Source: Novosphingobium capsulatum NBRC 12533
GTDB taxonomy: Bacteria; Pseudomonadota; Alphaproteobacteria; Sphingomonadales; Sphingomonadaceae
Length of the DNA stretch: 64,000 nt
Reading direction: 5' to 3'
Assembly: GCF_001598375.1 (NCBI RefSeq)
Contig: NZ_BCYV01000003.1
Span: forward strand, 62,001 to 126,000
A program made the translations under genes and the position numbers. Each line of letters opens with the position of its first letter. The stretch's first letter is position 1. Shown here piece by piece: positions 9,358 through 18,500 of this stretch. The notes below the pieces were generated by a model that had not been told where the DNA came from, did no database searches, and worked only from the letters and a program-made list of their open reading frames with translations.

Positions 9358-9864
9358 TTGCCCCGCGCAACCCACGGTGGCGGCGTCCATCGCCGAAGCC
9401 GCGCCGCCCAGGCGATAGCTGTCGCGGAACGTGCGGCCATCGCGGGCCTTGCCGCTGACCGTTAATGTTCCCGCCGATCGCAGCCGCGCCACCACGGCGG
9501 CATCCATGCGGCGGTCCTGCGCCCAGGCCACCGCATCGCTGGCCATCAACACAAAGGTTTCGCCGTCCACCGACACGGTAACCTTGCTGTTCGGCGCAAT
9601 GCGGCGCGACAGCCGCCAATGCACCTCGCCACGCACATTGCGGCGCGGCCAGGTGCCGATCGTCATATAGGGCACCACGTCGCGCGGGCGGCTGCTGGGT
9701 TGCGGCATGGCGATGGCATAGCAGCGCGGTACGGCGGAATCGCGAAATGCCCCCCAATCCTCCCACACGCCCAGCGAGTCCCGTGCATATGCAGGCCCGG
9801 CTCCCGCAAGAGCCAGGCCGGCAGCAAAGAGCGCGGCGCTCAGCCTTCGGCCAGGTCGAGCCAT
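9355..9864 (-). CDS. Secreted IalB-like protein
   Basis: 169-aa exported protein: an N-terminal signal peptide (LSAALFAAGLALAGAGPAYA), one Cys early in the mature chain (PRCYAI) and one near the C-terminus (TVGCAGQ) that could form a disulfide. The layout (a beta-rich body, VTVSVDGETFVLMA, DAVAWAQD, a closing AASAMDAA..C) resembles the invasion-associated locus B (IalB)-like proteins of sphingomonads; the assignment is by overall pattern and is moderate. It is the last gene of the minus-strand operon running from the greB-like gene, and its start lies 25 bases inside the preceding small gene. Confidence 0.6.
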   Translation of the reverse strand: MARPGRRLSAALFAAGLALAGAGPAYARDSLGVWEDWGAFRDSAVPRCYAIAMPQPSSRPRDVVPYMTIGTWPRRNVRGEVHWRLSRRIAPNSKVTVSVDGETFVLMASDAVAWAQDRRMDAAVVARLRSAGTLTVSGKARDGRTFRDSYRLGGAASAMDAATVGCAGQ

Positions 9865-10043
9865 GCGATCACATCGTTGTCGGTGGCGATGAACAGGTCG
9901 GCCTGGATATCCTCGCTCTGCTGCGCGGCCAGGGCCATGGCCTGGTCGAGCGGGCCATAGAACAGCGTTTGCGCCGCGCCGCCTTCCGGGCCATCGGACA
10001 GGTGATAGAGCCGCACGGTGGCGCTTTCATAAGTGGTGCGCAT
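9840..10043 (-). CDS. Small hypothetical protein (67 aa)
   Basis: Unrecognised 67-aa protein, acidic overall, with an alternating pattern (VRLYHLSDGPEG, DLFIATDNDVIAWLDLAEG) suggesting a small alpha/beta fold. There is no signal peptide or membrane segment. Its ATG overlaps the stop of the DUF4169 gene (TGATG), and its 3' end overlaps the IalB-like gene by 25 bases, so translation of the three is probably coupled. The tight overlaps are the main evidence that it is real. Confidence 0.65.
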   Translation of the reverse strand: MRTTYESATVRLYHLSDGPEGGAAQTLFYGPLDQAMALAAQQSEDIQADLFIATDNDVIAWLDLAEG

Positions 10044-10243
10044 CAGTCTTGCCCTTGTTCCTTGCCGTCATGATCCAGGCGGTGCCCATCGAGCTGGCGG
10101 CGGGCCTGTTCCTCGCGCGCCAGATCAGCGGCCTTTTCCGCCTTGGTGCGCCCAAACCGCGCCCGGTTGGCGGCAGCCTGCGCTTGTGCGGCCTGGCGGT
10201 CGCGGGCCTTGCGCGCCTGGCGCAGATTGATCACCTGCGCCAT
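10043..10243 (-). CDS. DUF4169 family protein
   Basis: 66-aa, highly charged, probably helical protein. MAQVINLRQARKARDR followed by NRARFGRTKAEKAA and LDGHRLDHDG matches the DUF4169 family, which is confined to alphaproteobacteria and has no known function. The Arg/Lys/Ala-rich helix suggests nucleic-acid or ribosome contact, but that is speculation. Start and stop both overlap the neighbouring genes by one base (TGATG), so it belongs to the same transcript as the phosphatase upstream. Confidence 0.8.
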   Translation of the reverse strand: MAQVINLRQARKARDRQAAQAQAAANRARFGRTKAEKAADLAREEQARRQLDGHRLDHDGKEQGQD

Positions 10244-10902
10244 CAGGCGTGCTCGGTGCCGCGGGACGAGCCGAAGAACACCTCTTCGCGGCCGTTCTCG
10301 ATCAGCGCGATCGAACCCTGCACCAAAGAGGGCGCGATGGGCGCCCCATGGTCGGGATGGGGTGGCAACCCGGCCAACAGACCACGCAGCACCCGGCTGG
10401 AAATGCCGTGCATCACCACGATGTGGGTTTCCTCGGAGATGCCCACGGCATCGATCCAGCGTTGCAGCCGCGCGGCGATGGCCGGGTAATCCTCGCCATC
10501 GGGCGCCGGGCGCAGCAGGTGATCGGCCAGCGTGATCGGCCCGTGTTCGGCCTCCACATCGTCATAGCCGCGCCCGATCCACGATCCCATGTCGATCTCG
10601 AACAGGTCGGGCGTGCGGTTGGCGGCAAACCAGTCGATGCCCAGTTCCTCGGCGATCAGCGAGGCGGTCTGCAGGGCGCGGCCGGTATCGGAAATGTGCA
10701 GCCGCACCACGGGCCGCTCCCCCAGCGCACCGCGCAGGGCCTGGCCCATCATTACCGCCTGCTCAAACCCCCGGCGCGTCAGCGGGGTGTGCATCGCATT
10801 GGATTGCAGGCGGCGCGCGGCGTTGAACACGGTTTCGCCATGGCGCAGCACGAAAAAGCGGCCGGGCAACGCGTGCGCGGGAAGGGCCTGGTCTTCGCTC
10901 AT
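10243..10902 (-). CDS. Histidine phosphatase family protein (phosphoglycerate mutase-like)
   Basis: 219-aa histidine phosphatase. The catalytic motif is FVLRHGETVFN near the N-terminus, with the second Arg in SDTGRALQT, the acid Glu in FEIDMGSW and the second His in VVMHGISSR. These residues fit the branch-1 acid phosphatase/PGAM fold. The substrate cannot be told; members act on phosphosugars, nucleotides or phosphoproteins. ATG 10902 overlaps the stop of the greB-like gene as ATGA, which supports this start over 10938. Confidence 0.85.
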   Translation of the reverse strand: MSEDQALPAHALPGRFFVLRHGETVFNAARRLQSNAMHTPLTRRGFEQAVMMGQALRGALGERPVVRLHISDTGRALQTASLIAEELGIDWFAANRTPDLFEIDMGSWIGRGYDDVEAEHGPITLADHLLRPAPDGEDYPAIAARLQRWIDAVGISEETHIVVMHGISSRVLRGLLAGLPPHPDHGAPIAPSLVQGSIALIENGREEVFFGSSRGTEHA

Positions 10903-11387
10903 GCCAACACCGGGTAGCTGATGCCCATGATTTCCCACTCCTTTTCGCCGCCGGGCAGGCGCACCACGCGCAGATCGCCCACCCGTGCCCCGCGCAGCGC
11001 CCGCGCGATCGGCGCGCTCCAGCCGATCAGGCCCTTGGACGCGTCCTGCTCATCATCGCCCACCAGGGTCAGCGTGCGGCGGTTGTCGTCTTCGTCGGCC
11101 AGTTCCACCGTGGCGCCGAACAGCACGCGGCTCTGGTCGTCCTGCCGCGCCGGATCGACCACGCGCGCCGCCTTCATCCGCCGGGCGAGCCAGGCCAGTT
11201 CGCGGTCGATCTCGCGCATGCGCTTGCGGCCATAGAGATAGTCGCCGTTTTCCGACCGATCGCCATTGCCGGCGGCCCAACTGACGATCTCGACGATCGC
11301 CGGCCGCTCCGTGCCCAGCAGGTGGTCATAGCGCGCGCGCAGGGCAGCCAGGCCGGCCGGCGTGATCGGGTTGCCATCGGGTTTCAT
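10899..11387 (-). CDS. greB: GreA/GreB family transcription elongation factor
   Basis: 162-aa Gre factor: an N-terminal antiparallel coiled coil and a C-terminal FKBP-like domain. The coiled-coil tip shows the acidic catalytic patch in DRSENGDYLYGRKRMREIDREL, whose SENGDY(L)YGRK spelling is the GreB type. Such factors enter the RNA polymerase secondary channel and stimulate cleavage of backtracked transcripts. ATG 11387 gives the family-typical N-terminus; the frame continues upstream into the palindromic repeat, where the encoded Pro/Arg-rich residues are an artefact. It is the first gene of a five-gene operon with 1-25 base overlaps. Confidence 0.87.
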   Translation of the reverse strand: MKPDGNPITPAGLAALRARYDHLLGTERPAIVEIVSWAAGNGDRSENGDYLYGRKRMREIDRELAWLARRMKAARVVDPARQDDQSRVLFGATVELADEDDNRRTLTLVGDDEQDASKGLIGWSAPIARALRGARVGDLRVVRLPGGEKEWEIMGISYPVLA

Positions 11388-11418
11388 CACTCCCGCCTTT
11401 AGCGGGTGGGGCAGGCTT

Positions 11419-11513
11419 CCACCACCCCCCGCCCCCCTCCTCTGAAGAGGAGGGGGAGTAGTGCGCTGATAAATAAGCCCCCTCCTCTTCAGAGGAGGGG
11501 GTTGGGGGTGGTG
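11419..11513. repeat. Palindromic repeat, family A, copy 2 (REP/BIME-like)
   Basis: The most regular copy: CCCCTCCTCTGAAGAGGAGGGG and CCCCTCCTCTTCAGAGGAGGGG are each near-perfect hairpins, separated by about 20 bases and enclosed by CCACCACCCCCC / GGGGGTGGTG. It fills the space between the greB-like gene and slt, both on the minus strand. Confidence 0.9.
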
Positions 11514-11537
11514 CGCGGCACAACGCAACCGCCCCGA

Positions 11538-13583
11538 TCAACCCGGCGTCGGTTTGCCCAGGATGTGGCTCATCGGATTAGGCCCGTGCCATTCGGCCTT
11601 GTCGGGATTCATCGCGTCATAGACCACGGCGTTTTCCAGCACGCGCTGCACATAGTTGCGGGTTTCCGACAGGGGAATGCGCTCGATCCAGTCCACCCAT
11701 TCCACCGCGCCGGTGCGCGGATCGCCATTGGCGCGCAGCCACTTGTTCACGTTGCCCGGCCCGGCATTGTAGGCGGCCACGGCCAGCGGGGTGGAGCCGC
11801 CATAGATATCCATCAGCCGGCCGAAAAAGGCGCTGCCCAGCATCAGGTTGAACCCGGCGTCATCGGTCAGCGACTGCGCGGAATAAGCGAGGCCTAGCTT
11901 GCCCGCCTGCTCGTTGGCGGTCGACGGCATCAACTGCATCAGCCCGCGCGCGCCCGCGTGGCTCATCGCGTTCTGGGCAAACTGGCTTTCCTGGCGGGTA
12001 ATGGCGTGGATCATCGTCCAGGATTGCTCGGTGCCCGGCGGCACCGGGATCAGCGGAAAGGCGATGTGCTGGAAATCGAGATAGCCGCGCGCGCCGGCCG
12101 CCTGGCCGACGATCACGCCCAGGTCGCGCCGGCCCAGTTCGCGCGCGAGTTCGGCCACCAGCATGTGCTGGCCCTCGGTCTGCTGCTGGGCGGCGATTTC
12201 CTTGAAAAAGCGCACGGTGGTGCGCCATTGCCCGCTGCGCGCCACTTCGCGCACGGCGAGCGTGAGCGGGCTGGCGTTGAAGCGGGCGCGTTCCTCGGCC
12301 GTGGGCATGGCGCGCGAATCATAGGCAAAGTTGGGCACGGGCTGGCCCAGCCGTTCCAGCGCGAGCAGGCCATAGAACTGGTCGGCATAGCGCGCGGCCA
12401 TGGCGAAATAGCGCTGCGCATCGCCGGTCAGCCCGGCCTGCGCGGCGGCGCGGCCGGCCCAGTAGTAGCCCTTGGCCTTGGTGCCGGGGGTTTGCGCGGC
12501 GTTGCCATAGCGCCAGAACAGCGGGGCCGCGCCGGCGCCATCGCCGAGCCGCCACAGCGATTGCGTGCCGCCCAGCCACACCAGCGAGGTGTAGTCATCG
12601 CGCAGATCGTACGGCATCTGGCTGATGTCTTCGCCAGGGGCAAAGGCATCGTCCACGCCGCGGGCAATGGCCACGGCGCTGCGTGCGTCGCCCATCGATG
12701 CCGCGCCTTGCGCATTGGCCAGCAGTTCATCGATCCACTTGCCCCGCGCCAGCGGGCGGGCGCGCAGCAGCGGGCGGTTGGCGAGCAGCGCCTGCGCGGC
12801 AATGCCCTGGCCCTGTTTGCGCAATTCGCGGGCGCGGGCATAGAGAAAGCCGGGATCGCTGTTGAGCTGGTCGGCCGGGGTGCCGGCCGCCGCGGCAAAG
12901 GGATCAAGCCCTTGCAGCGCCATCAGCCGCGCGCCATCGATGCCGCGCCGCTGCGGAGAGACAGCGGCAAAGGCGCGGTTGGCCTGGTCGGTGGCGCCGG
13001 CCCACAGCAGCGCGTCCATCCGCGCATCGGCATCGTCTGGCGTGAACGTGGCACCCCAGGTGGCCTGGATAGCGGCCTCGTCGGCATCGTTCATCGGCCC
13101 GCCGCGCCAGGCGGCCTTGGCCATGGCATCGGCATCGGGCCGGCCCAGGGCCCTCAGCGCCAAGGCATAGCGCGCGCGGCCGGGATTGGTCAGCGGCGGC
13201 TGCCGATCGAAATAGGCCACCGTGGCGCGCACGTCGCCACCGCCGCCCGCGCCGACCTCGCGATCGAGCGCACCTTCGGCATAGCGGCGCAGGCGCTCTT
13301 CCTCGGGGAAACCCGGGTAGGTCAGCAGGAAGCCGGCATAGTCTGAAAAGGCAAAGCGGTTGGACGAGGTAAGCAGTTCCCAGCGGGAAATGGCCAGCGC
13401 CATCGGCCCCTGCTGCCCGGCGACCAGCTGCGCGCGGGCGCGATCCCAGGCGCTACCATCGGTATCGGGCCCGGCATCGCTGGCATGCGTGGGCATCGAC
13501 AGCGCCACCAGCGCGGCCAGCCCGCACAAGCCATTGCGCAGGGCGTGGGAAACGGGGATTCGGGGCATGTCCATGGTGGACAT
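11538..13583 (-). CDS. slt: Soluble lytic murein transglycosylase
   Basis: 681-aa periplasmic peptidoglycan lyase of the Slt70 type. A signal peptide (GLCGLAALVALSMPTHA) is followed by a long alpha-superhelical domain with TPR-like repeats (residues ~40-480) and a C-terminal SLT domain. The catalytic Glu is in ITRQESQF (Glu532), with GLMQLMPSTA and AVAAYNAGPGNV completing the goose-lysozyme-like motifs. It cleaves the MurNAc-GlcNAc bond to give 1,6-anhydro ends. An AAGGAGG lies 11 bases upstream of ATG 13583; nearby in-frame ATGs at 13574 and 13568 are possible. It is divergent from dapA. Confidence 0.93.
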   Translation of the reverse strand: MSTMDMPRIPVSHALRNGLCGLAALVALSMPTHASDAGPDTDGSAWDRARAQLVAGQQGPMALAISRWELLTSSNRFAFSDYAGFLLTYPGFPEEERLRRYAEGALDREVGAGGGGDVRATVAYFDRQPPLTNPGRARYALALRALGRPDADAMAKAAWRGGPMNDADEAAIQATWGATFTPDDADARMDALLWAGATDQANRAFAAVSPQRRGIDGARLMALQGLDPFAAAAGTPADQLNSDPGFLYARARELRKQGQGIAAQALLANRPLLRARPLARGKWIDELLANAQGAASMGDARSAVAIARGVDDAFAPGEDISQMPYDLRDDYTSLVWLGGTQSLWRLGDGAGAAPLFWRYGNAAQTPGTKAKGYYWAGRAAAQAGLTGDAQRYFAMAARYADQFYGLLALERLGQPVPNFAYDSRAMPTAEERARFNASPLTLAVREVARSGQWRTTVRFFKEIAAQQQTEGQHMLVAELARELGRRDLGVIVGQAAGARGYLDFQHIAFPLIPVPPGTEQSWTMIHAITRQESQFAQNAMSHAGARGLMQLMPSTANEQAGKLGLAYSAQSLTDDAGFNLMLGSAFFGRLMDIYGGSTPLAVAAYNAGPGNVNKWLRANGDPRTGAVEWVDWIERIPLSETRNYVQRVLENAVVYDAMNPDKAEWHGPNPMSHILGKPTPG

Positions 13584-13750
13584 CGTCGTTGTGGCCTCCT
13601 TATCCGGCGCTGAATGTCTTTTTGCCGTGGCAAAGCAAAGTTTGCTGGGGCGATGTTTGACGGACCCATGTTTGCCGGGGTAAGCGCCCCACGGCAAGCG
13701 TCGAGACCTGCCCAGAACCGCATTGTGCGACAAGACGAGGGATAATGTCC

Positions 13751-14632
13751 ATGTTTTCCGGCTCCATTCCGGCATTGGTGACACCGTTTCGCGATGGAGC
13801 CGTTGACGAGAAAGCATTTCGCCGTCTGGTCGACTGGCAGATCGAAAACGGTTCGTCCGCGCTGGTGCCCTGCGGCACCACCGGTGAAGCATCGACCCTG
13901 TCGAACGCCGAACACCACCGCGTGATCGAGCTGTGCGTGGAACAGGCCGCCGGCCGCGTGCCAGTGATCGCCGGGTGCGGCAGCAACGACACGATGAACG
14001 CGCTGCTGCACATGACCTTTTCCAAGAAGTGCGGCGCCCAGGCGGCGCTGTGCGTGGCGCCCTATTACAACCGCCCGAGCCAGGCCGGCCTGATCGCGCA
14101 TTTCAGCTATCTGGCCGAAAACAACGACCTGCCGATCATTCTTTACAACGTTCCGGGCCGCACGGTGACCGACATCCTGCCCGAAACGGTGTGCGAGCTG
14201 GCCAAGCGCTATCCCGACAAGATCGTCGGCATCAAGGACGCCAGCGGCGATCTTTCGCGCGTGACTGATCACCGCATGGGCATCGGCAAGCATTTCTGCC
14301 AGCTTTCGGGCGATGATGAATTGGCCCTGCCGGCCAATGCTGCCGGGGCGGTGGGCTGCATTTCGGTGACGGCGAATGTCGCACCCAAGCTCTGCGCCGA
14401 ATTCCAGGCGGCCTGCGCGGCCAACGACCTCGCCCTGGCGCGCGAGTTGAACGACAAGCTCTATCCGCTGCACTACGCCATGTTCGAAGATGCCTCGCCG
14501 GGGCCGGTCAAGTATGCGCTGTCGCGCGTGCACGAATGGATGGGCGAGGAACTGCGCCTGCCGATGGTTCCGTGCAGCGACGCCGCGCGCCAGGCGGTGG
14601 ATGCCGCGCTGGAGCATGCTGGCCTGGTGTAA
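13751..14632 (+). CDS. dapA: 4-hydroxy-tetrahydrodipicolinate synthase
   Basis: 293-aa class I aldolase that condenses pyruvate with aspartate semialdehyde at the first committed step of lysine/diaminopimelate synthesis. The Schiff-base Lys is in VGIKDASGD (Lys162), the proton relay includes Thr44 (CGTTGE) and Tyr132 (LYNVPGR), and Arg137 binds the carboxylate. ATG 13751 is preferred because GAGGG lies 9 bases upstream; ATG 13745, two codons earlier, sits too close to that site. In many alphaproteobacteria smpB follows dapA; here radC follows instead, in the opposite direction. Confidence 0.96.
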   Translation: MFSGSIPALVTPFRDGAVDEKAFRRLVDWQIENGSSALVPCGTTGEASTLSNAEHHRVIELCVEQAAGRVPVIAGCGSNDTMNALLHMTFSKKCGAQAALCVAPYYNRPSQAGLIAHFSYLAENNDLPIILYNVPGRTVTDILPETVCELAKRYPDKIVGIKDASGDLSRVTDHRMGIGKHFCQLSGDDELALPANAAGAVGCISVTANVAPKLCAEFQAACAANDLALARELNDKLYPLHYAMFEDASPGPVKYALSRVHEWMGEELRLPMVPCSDAARQAVDAALEHAGLV

Positions 14633-14653
14633 GCGGCTGGATTGAAGTAATTT

Positions 14654-14681
14654 CTCCCCTCCTCTGAAGAGGAGGGGGAGT
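14654..14681. repeat. Palindromic repeat, family A, copy 3 (single lobe)
   Basis: CTCCCCTCCTCTGAAGAGGAGGGGGAG is one lobe of the family A repeat, placed between the convergent ends of dapA and radC. No T-run follows, so it is not a canonical terminator. Confidence 0.85.
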
Positions 14682-14686
14682 CGCGG

Positions 14687-15436
14687 TTAAATCAAGCCCT
14701 TGGCCTTGAGCGAGGTGTGGCCTTCGCGGCCGATGATCACGTGATCGTGCACGGTCACGCCCAGCAGCCGCGCTGCTTCCATGATCTTGTGGGTGATCTG
14801 AATGTCGGCGCGGCTTGGCTGGGTGCTGCCCGAGGGATGGTTGTGGACCAGGATCAGCGCGGCCGCGCCGATCGCCAGTGCCTTGGCAATGATCTCGCGC
14901 GTGTAGATCGCGCTTTCGTCCAGCGTGCCATCACTCACGATCTGGTCGAGCAGCAGGCGGTTCTGGGTGTTGAGATAGAGCACGCGCACGCGTTCGTGGT
15001 TCAGGTGCGCCATGTCGATGGTGAGATAGTCGATCAGTGCCTGCCAGCTGGAAAGCACGGGCATTTCCTGCACTTGTGCACGGGCCAGGCGGCGCGCGGC
15101 AACGCCGGCAATGCGCAGCGCGGCAGCGGCGGCCTCCTTGATGCCGGGCACCGCCTGCAACGCGCGCGGATCGGCGTTGAACACGCCGGGCAGCGAGCCA
15201 AAGCGCTGCAGCAGCATGCGCGCCAGCGGCTTTACGTCCATGCGCGGGATCACGGTCATCAACAGCGCCTCGATCACCTCGTGATCGGCCAAGGCATCAT
15301 CGCTGCCGCTCAACAGGCGGCGGCGCAGGCGGGCGCGGTGGCCGGATGGATCGTGCGCCGCCTCGCGCACCCGATCCGACAACAGATCGCGTTCGGGCGC
15401 CGATCGTTCAGGAAAGAGTCGGGGTTCGTCCGGCAT
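14687..15436 (-). CDS. radC: RadC family JAMM-domain protein
   Basis: 249-aa RadC/UPF0758 protein. An N-terminal helix-hairpin-helix region (VPGIKEAAAAALR) is followed by a JAB1/MPN/Mov34 metalloenzyme domain with zinc ligands His198, His200 and Asp211 in HNHPSGSTQPSRAD. Despite the name, a direct role in DNA repair has been withdrawn for E. coli RadC, and the true activity is unsettled. ATG 15436 gives the family-typical start; the longer upstream frame reads into the region divergent to ydbH. Confidence 0.9.
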   Translation of the reverse strand: MPDEPRLFPERSAPERDLLSDRVREAAHDPSGHRARLRRRLLSGSDDALADHEVIEALLMTVIPRMDVKPLARMLLQRFGSLPGVFNADPRALQAVPGIKEAAAAALRIAGVAARRLARAQVQEMPVLSSWQALIDYLTIDMAHLNHERVRVLYLNTQNRLLLDQIVSDGTLDESAIYTREIIAKALAIGAAALILVHNHPSGSTQPSRADIQITHKIMEAARLLGVTVHDHVIIGREGHTSLKAKGLI

Positions 15437-15564
15437 GACCTCGTGCGGGCAAGAAGGTGTAGGCGCAAAAAGCACGGCACCGGAACGACCGGCACGCGTT
15501 GGCGGGCAGAATGTTACGGTGATTTGCATTGCCCAAGCGCGGGCCATGCGCAAGAAGGGGGCGA

Positions 15565-18500
15565 ATGGCGGATACGACCGATTTGGCGGAACCCGATGGT
15601 CCGGTGCCCAAGGGGCGGCGGCGCCATTGGCGTGTGGCACTGTGGGCCACCGGCGCGGCCGTGCTCGTGGCCGGTGGCGGCCTGTGGCTGACGCGCAACC
15701 GCATCGCCGATGGGGTGATCGCGCGCGAACTGGCGGCGCTGGGCCTGCCGGCGCGCTATACCGTCGTGTCGATCGGGCCTGGCCGTGAAGTGCTCGCCAA
15801 TGTGGTGGTGGGCGATCCTGCGCGCCCCGATCTGGTGATCGAGCGGGCCGAATTGAGCCTGGCGTGGAGCCTGACCGGCCCGCGCATCGGCCAGGTCACG
15901 CTGGTGCGGCCGCGGCTCTATGGCACGGTCCATGGTGGGCACGCGAGCTTTGGCGCGCTCGACAAGGTGATCTATGCGCCGTCTTCCTCCAAGCAGCCGT
16001 TTCGCCTGCCCGATTGGCGGCTGACGATCATCGATGGGCGCGGCCTGGTCGATGCCGATCAGGGGCGGGTGGCGTTCAAGGCCGACGGGGCGGGGGCCTT
16101 GCGCGACGGGTTTGCCGGCACGCTGGCGGTGGTGGCGCCGCGCCTGGCGCTGGGCGCCTGCAGCACCGGGCGGGCAACCGCGTTTGGCCGCGTGACGATC
16201 CGCAACGAACAGCCGCGCTTTGTCGGCCCGGTGCGTGTGGCCAACCTGGCCTGTGGCAGCGCCGGCCTGGCGGTGCGCGGTGCTGACCTCAATCTCGATG
16301 CGCTGGCCGATCGCGATCTTGCCGGGCTGAGCGTCAAGGGGCAGTTGCGCTCCAGCGCCTTTCGCGCCGGCGCCGTCTCTGGCGAAACATTGGGCCTCGA
16401 TACGGCATTGGCCTGGCGCGGCGGCGCGCTGCGCGGGCGCGTGGCGGCAACGGCCGGCGGCGTGCGCACCGCGCAGGGCGGGGTGGGCCTGCTGGAACTG
16501 GATGGCCTGGTCAAGGCGCGGCCGGCGGCTGCTGCAGGCGGCGTGCCCGATGCCGAATTTCGCGGCACGATCGATGCGCGCGGGTTGCGCCGTGGGCCGA
16601 TGCTCGACCAGGCGCTCGCCTCGGCCCAGGCCGCGGTGGCTGGCACGCTGGCCGCCCCGATGGTGGCACAGGTGCGCCGCCGCCTGCACGAGGAAGAGCG
16701 CGGCAGCCGCTTTGCCGCCGATCTTACGCTGCGCCACGGCCATGATGGCGCCTGGGACGTGGTCGTGGCCCAAGGCGCGTTGCGCGGCGGCAGCGGGCAG
16801 GCGCTGCTGGGCCTCAACAAGGTGCGCGTGTTTGGCAGCAGCGCGGCGACGCCCCGCTTTGCCGGCAATTTCGTGACCGGAGGCAATGGCCTGCCGCGCC
16901 TGTCGGGCACGATGGAGCGGCTCGGCAACAGCGGCGCGCAGTTTCACCTGACCATGGCGGACTATGCCGTGGGCGGCGGGCACTTGGCCGTGCCGGAACT
17001 GGTCGTGGTGCAGATGCCCGACGGCGCGCTGGGCTTTTCGGGGCAGACGCGTCTGACTGGCGCCATTCCCGGCGGGCGGGTGGAGAACCTGCGCCTGCCG
17101 ATCAACGGCGCCTATGGCCGCCATGGCGCGCTGGCGCTGTGGCGGCGCTGCATCCAGCCCGCGTTCGATTCGCTGGAACTGGGCCAGATGGCGATCGACG
17201 GGCAGACGCTCACGGTGTGCCCGGTGGGCGGGCAGGCGATCGTTTCTGCCGGCAGCACGCCGCTGCGCGTGGCGCTGGGCACATCGGCCCTGCGCATGAC
17301 CGGGCGCATGGGCGAAACCCCGCTGCGCCTGGAAACCGGGGCCGTGGGCCTAGCCTGGCCCGGCACGCTCACCGCGCGCGGCGTCAACGTGGCGCTGGGG
17401 CCAGAGGCCACCGCCACCCGCCTGACCCTGGCCGACCTCACCGCGCGGCTGGGCAAGGATTTCACCGGCAGCTTTGCCGGCGTGGAAGCCCGCATGGCCG
17501 CCGTGCCGCTCGACATCACGGGCGCCACCGGCACCTGGCGCTTTGCCGATGGCAAGTTGGCCTTGGACAACACCGCGTTTGACCTGACCGATCGCGCCAG
17601 CCCGGCCCGCTTTGCCAAGCTGGCCGCGCGCGATGCCACGCTGACGCTGGCCGATGGGCGAATCGCCGCGCAAGCCGTGCTGCGCGATGCACGCAGCGAC
17701 CGCCCGGTCACCACCGTCAATGTCGAGCATGATCTGGCGCACGCCACCGGCCATGCCGATCTGGTGGTGGACAAGCTGGTGTTCGACAAGGACCTCCAGC
17801 CCGCACAGTTGACGCCGCTGGCGCTGGGCCTGATCGCCAATGCCAATGGCGCGATCACCGGCAGGGGGCGGATCGACTGGCAGGACGACAAGGTTACCTC
17901 GTCTGGCCGATTCGGCAGCCAGGGCCTGGATTTTGCCGCTGCGTTCGGTCCGGTGAAGGGGCTTTCCGGCACGCTGGACTTTACCGACCTGCTGGCGATG
18001 GAAACCGCCCCGCACCAGATTCTCAAGGTTGCCTCGATCAATCCCGGTGTGGAAGTGACCGACGGCAAGGTCGATCTGCAGCTCAAGGCGGGCCAGGTGG
18101 TCCAACTCAACGGCGCGCAGTGGCCGTTCATGGGCGGGCGCCTGTCGCTCGAGCCGACCACGCTGCGCTTTGCCCTGGCCGAGGAGCGCCGCTTTGCCCT
18201 GGTGATCGAGGGGCTCGATGCGGCGCAGTTTGTCTCGCATATGGAAATGGCCAATATTTCGGCCACGGGCACGTTCGATGGGCGCTTGCCGGTGGTGTTC
18301 GATGCCACGGGCGGGCATATCGTTGGCGGGGCGCTGGCCTCGCGCGGTGGCGGCAATGTCTCTTATGTTGGCGCGCTGACCTACAAAGACCTCTCGTTCA
18401 TGGCCAACTATGCATTCCAGGCGCTGCGGTCCCTGGATTACAAGCACATGACCATCGCCCTGCGCGGCGATATCGCCGGCGATTTCGTTACGCAGGTGCA

